This document shows positions 59,755-64,000 of a stretch of 64,000 nt of DNA, one piece after another; position 1 is the stretch's first letter; each line of letters begins with the position of its first letter. The notes under the pieces were generated by a model. The model was not told the DNA's origin. It saw only the letters and a list, made by a program, of their open reading frames with translations, and searched no databases. The stretch covers positions 310,001-374,000 of the forward strand of contig NW_026731670.1 in assembly GCF_028476545.1 (NCBI RefSeq). Direction: 5' to 3'. The stretch is from Physella acuta (lineage: Eukaryota; Mollusca; Gastropoda; Physidae). A program made the position numbers and the translations under genes.

Positions 59755-61016
59755 CTATGATGCATGTTCTAAGTGTAGATCAGTGCGAGTGATTGTTGGT
59801 GCGAAAAGTATGTAGAACGCATGGAATGATGACGCGTATAGTGCGACAATGACGATTTTGTGTAGAGACTGATTGCTGGGTGGTGTGTGAGGCAGTCTTC
59901 TCTTGATAGTCGTGGCGAAAAGATGTACGTGAGTCAAGTATGATAATAAATCTAAGAACACGAAATCTGCGTTCATCTCATTCATTGGTCGTCACTTGTA
60001 TTGTCTCGGTGAGCAAGTGTATGAAGCCTGTCTGAGGATACAATCCCTCTACACGGTAGTGCAACGTAATATAGTGGTATGGAATCGAATCAAGTGAAAC
60101 CCTCTCACTAAGCGTAACATGGTGGAGCATGCGAAACGACAGTCAGATCCGAAGACCGTGCAATGAAGACTCGTGTTTGTCTGTGAAAAGCATTGACAGG
60201 ACCATCCAATGCTTTGGGTGTCAGGGTTTTGGCCACTTTAAGAGAGACTGTCCAAGTGGAAAGGGTGGTATGTTCTTCAAGGGTATTAATCAACTTAATA
60301 GTGGTAGATGACTATCATTGGTTCTAAACAGAAGTACACATACTAGATTGGGTACTATACGGTGCTGGGTAGGGGATATAATTGTTAAGACACTTAGGGA
60401 TACTGGGGCAAATGTTTGTGGAGTTAGAAGGAATTTTGTACAATCGCATCAATATACAGGGGGGGGGGAGAGTAAGGGAAGAAGGGTTTGGGGGAATCGT
60501 TCACTCATGGCCTATCGCAATTATGAATATAAAGACACCTTACTTTACGGGTAGCGTTAGGGCTGCAGTCTTCACTACAGGACCATATGATTTTATTCTG
60601 GGGAACATAAAAGGAATATCGGACCCATCTGATAACCAGATTTCAGAATGGATGACTAGACATCACATAAACATGGTACAGACTAGGAGAGGAAGGAAAT
60701 TATAAAGGAACTGGGAGCCATGAAAATTGATGGTGACATAAGTGAGGAAAAGATAACAGAAGAATCATCAACCGTCTAGGAATCATTGAATAATGCTGGT
60801 CTGTGGACCCCTACACAATTTCAAGAGGAACAGAGAAAAGACCCTAGCTTAGGAAAAATATTTAGACTAGCTAAGAAAAACTCTAGAATGCTCTCTAAAA
60901 CAACAGAAAATGGATTTATTATCAAAGATAATACGCTAATGAGAATCTTTAGAGACCATACCAAGGAATACAAACAATTGGTGATAACACACAGATATAG
61001 GAAGATATGTATGTAA
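59755..61016 (+). mobile_element. Ty3/Gypsy-type LTR retroelement fossil, broken
   Basis: Recognisable parts in order: an LTR-like segment (about 59755-60000); a gag nucleocapsid CCHC zinc knuckle near 60205-60250; an aspartic protease region with the DTGA motif near 60395; and an integrase N-terminal-like region near 60786-61016. The element is clearly broken by several changes and only partly represented. Divergence suggests it is old. The family call rests on part order and the protease and integrase style. Confidence 0.7.
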
Positions 61017-61104
61017 TTTGTTTATATTTAAACAGAAATCAAATTTTGGAACTAATTGAAAAATGTGTGCAACCATTATATTTTGACACGTCCATAAAAC
61101 GTCA

Positions 61105-61366
61105 TACCTTATTCAATTATATATGCGACACTAATGTAAGTCAATTTAAATCAGTGGTAACATCTGGCAAACAATTAGCAGCCGCGCCTAACCAGAAGCC
61201 ACGTCACTTGCCACGTATAGGCCACGCAGAGTCTTGTAGACGCCACTTAGCAACTTCAAATACAAAATATTCGTTGCATCAGAAGATAAGTGTTCTTGAT
61301 ACGGATAGTTAAGTTAAGCGTATTATAGAATATACTATTAAATTAAAGCTCAAGTAAGAACTTATC

Positions 61367-61408
<42 letters not shown>

Positions 61409-62596
61409 CATTTTTCCTAGACTATTAGATCAGCATCTTTAGCAACTTGTGTAGAACTTAAAGATACGAAATTTCGTTGAGAAAAAAAATGATAATACAA
61501 AATGGGTCATCTACAAAGTATTTAATAATGGAATTAAAATTAAAGTCATATTCCTATGTGGAAACACACCTTTAATTTATGCAACCTGAGCAATATTTTT
61601 TTAAACAAGAACTTTCGAGAGAAACAAAAAATCTAACACGGCAAATACAACGACGTCATATTAAAGGAATTAGACACTATTTAAAATAAAACAAAGTAAA
61701 TAAACGGCTTTAAATGAAAGCAATCATTGATTGTAGAATTTAAAAAAAAATAGAATAAAAACATACATGTTAAAAATAACACATAATTTTTTATTACGTT
61801 ATTAATAATTGAGCCACAACCAGTAAGTTCTAAATTATTTGTCTCATATTAAAAAAAAAGTCTGTTTGCGTTTAATTTAGTTGCTATTTTGCTCCTATTT
61901 TGATTAAATGTCGTTTCCGTATTGAATTTGCTTATCCAGTAAAAAAAACGGTTAAGAAGTCTTATTTTAGATTAAAATTTGTTTAGGCTTAATATTCCGT
62001 TTCTCCATTAACTTACGTTTGCAATTAGATGTCAGATTCCTATTAAAATACAGGTTTAATTTTTTAACATTTACGTTTTGTGATCTAGATAAAATTCAAG
62101 TTTTAGGGTAGGTTCCGTTTCAGTTTAAATTTCGTAAGTGTTAACGATTTGTCTCCGGTTACTCTTTAAAATTTAGTTTCCCGTTAAATTTCCGTCCCCA
62201 TATACAGTTCCGTTTTAGATAAAAATTTCGTCTTCAATTACATTTTATATACTGGCTAAATTTTCATTTCTTATTACATTTCAGTATTCGTTTCAAAAGC
62301 AGTTTGCCAAAACAGTTTAAGTGAAGGTTAGCGATCATATTCTGTTAACAGTTGCGTTTACGGTTAAAGTTATACTTTCGGATTGTTATCCGGATTGGAA
62401 TAATTTCCGATTTGAATACAATTTTAATTACATGCCCCAATCATCTGCATTTATTTGCCTTACGACTTTCGTTGAATGTTATTTTTGTTACTTTTGAGCA
62501 ACAATAGTTAAATGTTTGTTTAATAACTTTTTCTGAGAAGCTCCACTTGAGTGTTTTCATCTTTATGATTCAGGGCGTCGTGTACCAATAACGACA
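61105..62596 (+). promoter_or_regulatory. Upstream region of the second galectin-like gene
   Basis: A segmental duplicate of 42560-43718, including ACATCTGGCAAACAATTAGC (61157), a (TC)n tract at 61367-61403, CCGTTTCTCCATTAACTTACG near 61999, and AGGGCGTCGTG before the ATG. A T-rich series of GTTTCCGTTTTA-like words runs from about 61900 to 62420. Confidence 0.65.
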
Positions 62597-62710
62597 ATGA
62601 AACTACAAACGTTGTTGTTTTCTTATCTGACTACTTTAAATTGCTTGATGTGTGTGGATGGCAGGGATGACGAGACCAGCACTAATCTTCAAAGCAGATC
62701 ATCTGAGGGA
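62597..62710 (+). CDS. First exon of a second galectin-like gene (incomplete in window)
   Basis: The ATG at 62597 gives [20 protein letters not shown] and [16 protein letters not shown], then the donor GTAAAT in phase 0, the same as the gene at 43719. Twenty-one residues of the linker present there (including NKTSSHVNG) are absent. The intron start and the ACATGTRRA-(TA)n arrangement are also shared. No match to exon 2 (MPYVGEIQFPMYSG) is seen up to 64000, so the rest lies beyond the window, or the copy is 5'-only. Confidence 0.7.
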
Positions 62711-62787
62711 GTAAATATTGCCTGTCGTTATAATTATATATCATTTATTAATCTTAAACTTTTCTATGTTAGGTTCACATGTAGATT

Positions 62788-63053
<266 letters not shown>

Positions 63054-63067
63054 CTTATTACCTATTT

Positions 63068-63430
63068 TACTTTCTCTCATATAAAGTACAGAGAAAGAAG
63101 TGTAGAAGTGCGAAATATCGCAATCGAGATTTTCTCGAAAAAACGTAGTGTTTTAATTTAGTCTGTCGTCCTGAATGCCCATCTGAGTGCTTTGTGTCTC
63201 TCCGTCTTCATGAAAACAAGATAACTTGATAAACCTGTCAGTTATGTTAACAAAATATAATCTATGGGTATTATATTCAATTTGTAGCATTATATTTATT
63301 TTCTGTATTATCCTTTGAATGTTTTCCAGTAACAGGAAATATTCTAAATCAATATCATCGTTTCAAAAAGCCAATACATTTTGTATCGTTTGTTTAAGTT
63401 GACGAAATTCGAATTAAAATTAAAGTAATT
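63068..63430 (+). repeat. Repeat family R1, decayed copy
   Basis: ACTTTCTCTCATATAAAGTA, AATCGAGATTTTCTCG and AAACAAGATAACTTGATAA follow the family order. The 3' end is not seen; a related phrase (GAGTACCGTTTCAGCTAGG) follows the minisatellite at 63606. Confidence 0.6.
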
Positions 63431-63437
63431 AAATTGT

Positions 63438-63550
63438 ATGGTCAAACCCCTATAGTAAAAGCCCCTCTGTGGTCAAACCCCGCTGTGGTCAAACCCCCTA
63501 TGGTCAAACCGCCTATGGTCAAAGCACCTGTGGTCAAAGCACCTAGGATC
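63438..63550 (+). repeat. Minisatellite, 16-17-bp unit, about seven copies
   Basis: Repeats of TGTGGTCAAACCCC / CTATGGTCAAACCGC, inserted within the R1 copy. Confidence 0.85.
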
Positions 63551-63898
63551 CAGACACTGTAACTTGGGTACTTTTTATTTATGTATTCTAAAATATTTAT
63601 AAATTGAGTACCGTTTCAGCTAGGTGTGCGAATTTATAAAGAAATAGGTAAACAAGTCTATTCTATTGATTCTTTGAAATTTGTATTCACTTTCAGTGAC
63701 AAAAATTTCTTTTTTTCTCTCATTTCCATTACTGATGAAACATTTCTTCTACCGAAACGATTTTTTTTTCAAATAATTCACGTTGATCTAACCCCGATGA
63801 TATAAAGTTTTGCTAAATTAAATGACTTATTTACTTTGTGAAATATTTACACGGTTAAGAATTGCAATTTTTTTTTATCTGAGGCAATTGTGATATTT

Positions 63899-63902
<4 letters not shown>

Positions 63903-63985
<83 letters not shown>
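63903..63985. repeat. (TA)n microsatellite at window end
   Basis: About 41 TA units. Confidence 0.95.
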
Positions 63986-63989
<4 letters not shown>

Positions 63990-64000
63990 ATTTTTTATTT

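Noticed and set aside
63438-63550. CRISPR-like array
   Set aside because: Repeats are 16-17 bp, contiguous with no unique spacers, in a eukaryotic genome: a minisatellite.

Overview
The window looks like AT-rich, repeat-laden nuclear DNA of a metazoan, most probably a gastropod mollusc. The pointers are introns with GT/AG borders, many long (TA)n arrays, a tRNA-derived SINE whose body resembles one common in snail genomes, and a cluster of intronless class A GPCRs of the kind expanded in gastropods. The species call is inference; no marker gene is present.

Layout. 1-4.1 kb: non-coding DNA with decayed DNA transposons. 4.1-7.6 kb (minus): one large intronless gene, an ankyrin-repeat protein of about 1166 residues ending in a SOCS-box-like segment, hence a likely substrate receptor of a cullin-RING ubiquitin ligase. 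10.2-11.2 kb (minus): remnant of a helical, charged protein cut by a small hAT-like element. 14.8-35.1 kb: a cluster of seven related rhodopsin-class receptors on both strands, of which only the last (34010-35050) is whole. The others range from a single frameshift to fragments. 35.5-41 kb: nested transposons, a foldback element, and a hexamer array of exactly 80 TTATCG-type units. 43.7-50.3 kb: a nine-exon gene for a secreted protein with two galectin-like domains, including a 12-nt microexon and a duplicated acceptor/exon. 50.7-61 kb: transposons (a piggyBac-like candidate, an 894-bp hAT-like element inside a SINE, copies of a roughly 650-bp repeat family) and a broken Ty3/Gypsy-type fossil. 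62.6 kb: promoter and first exon of a second galectin-like gene, a segmental duplicate of the first, whose remaining exons are not seen before the window ends.

No operon-type cooperation is expected. The themes are birth and death of a receptor family, duplication and exon-level change in a secreted lectin, and spread of non-autonomous DNA transposons, several with exact 8-bp target duplications. At least two element copies carry the long TA arrays inside them. All coordinates, reading frames and splice sites were read by eye, with no database search.
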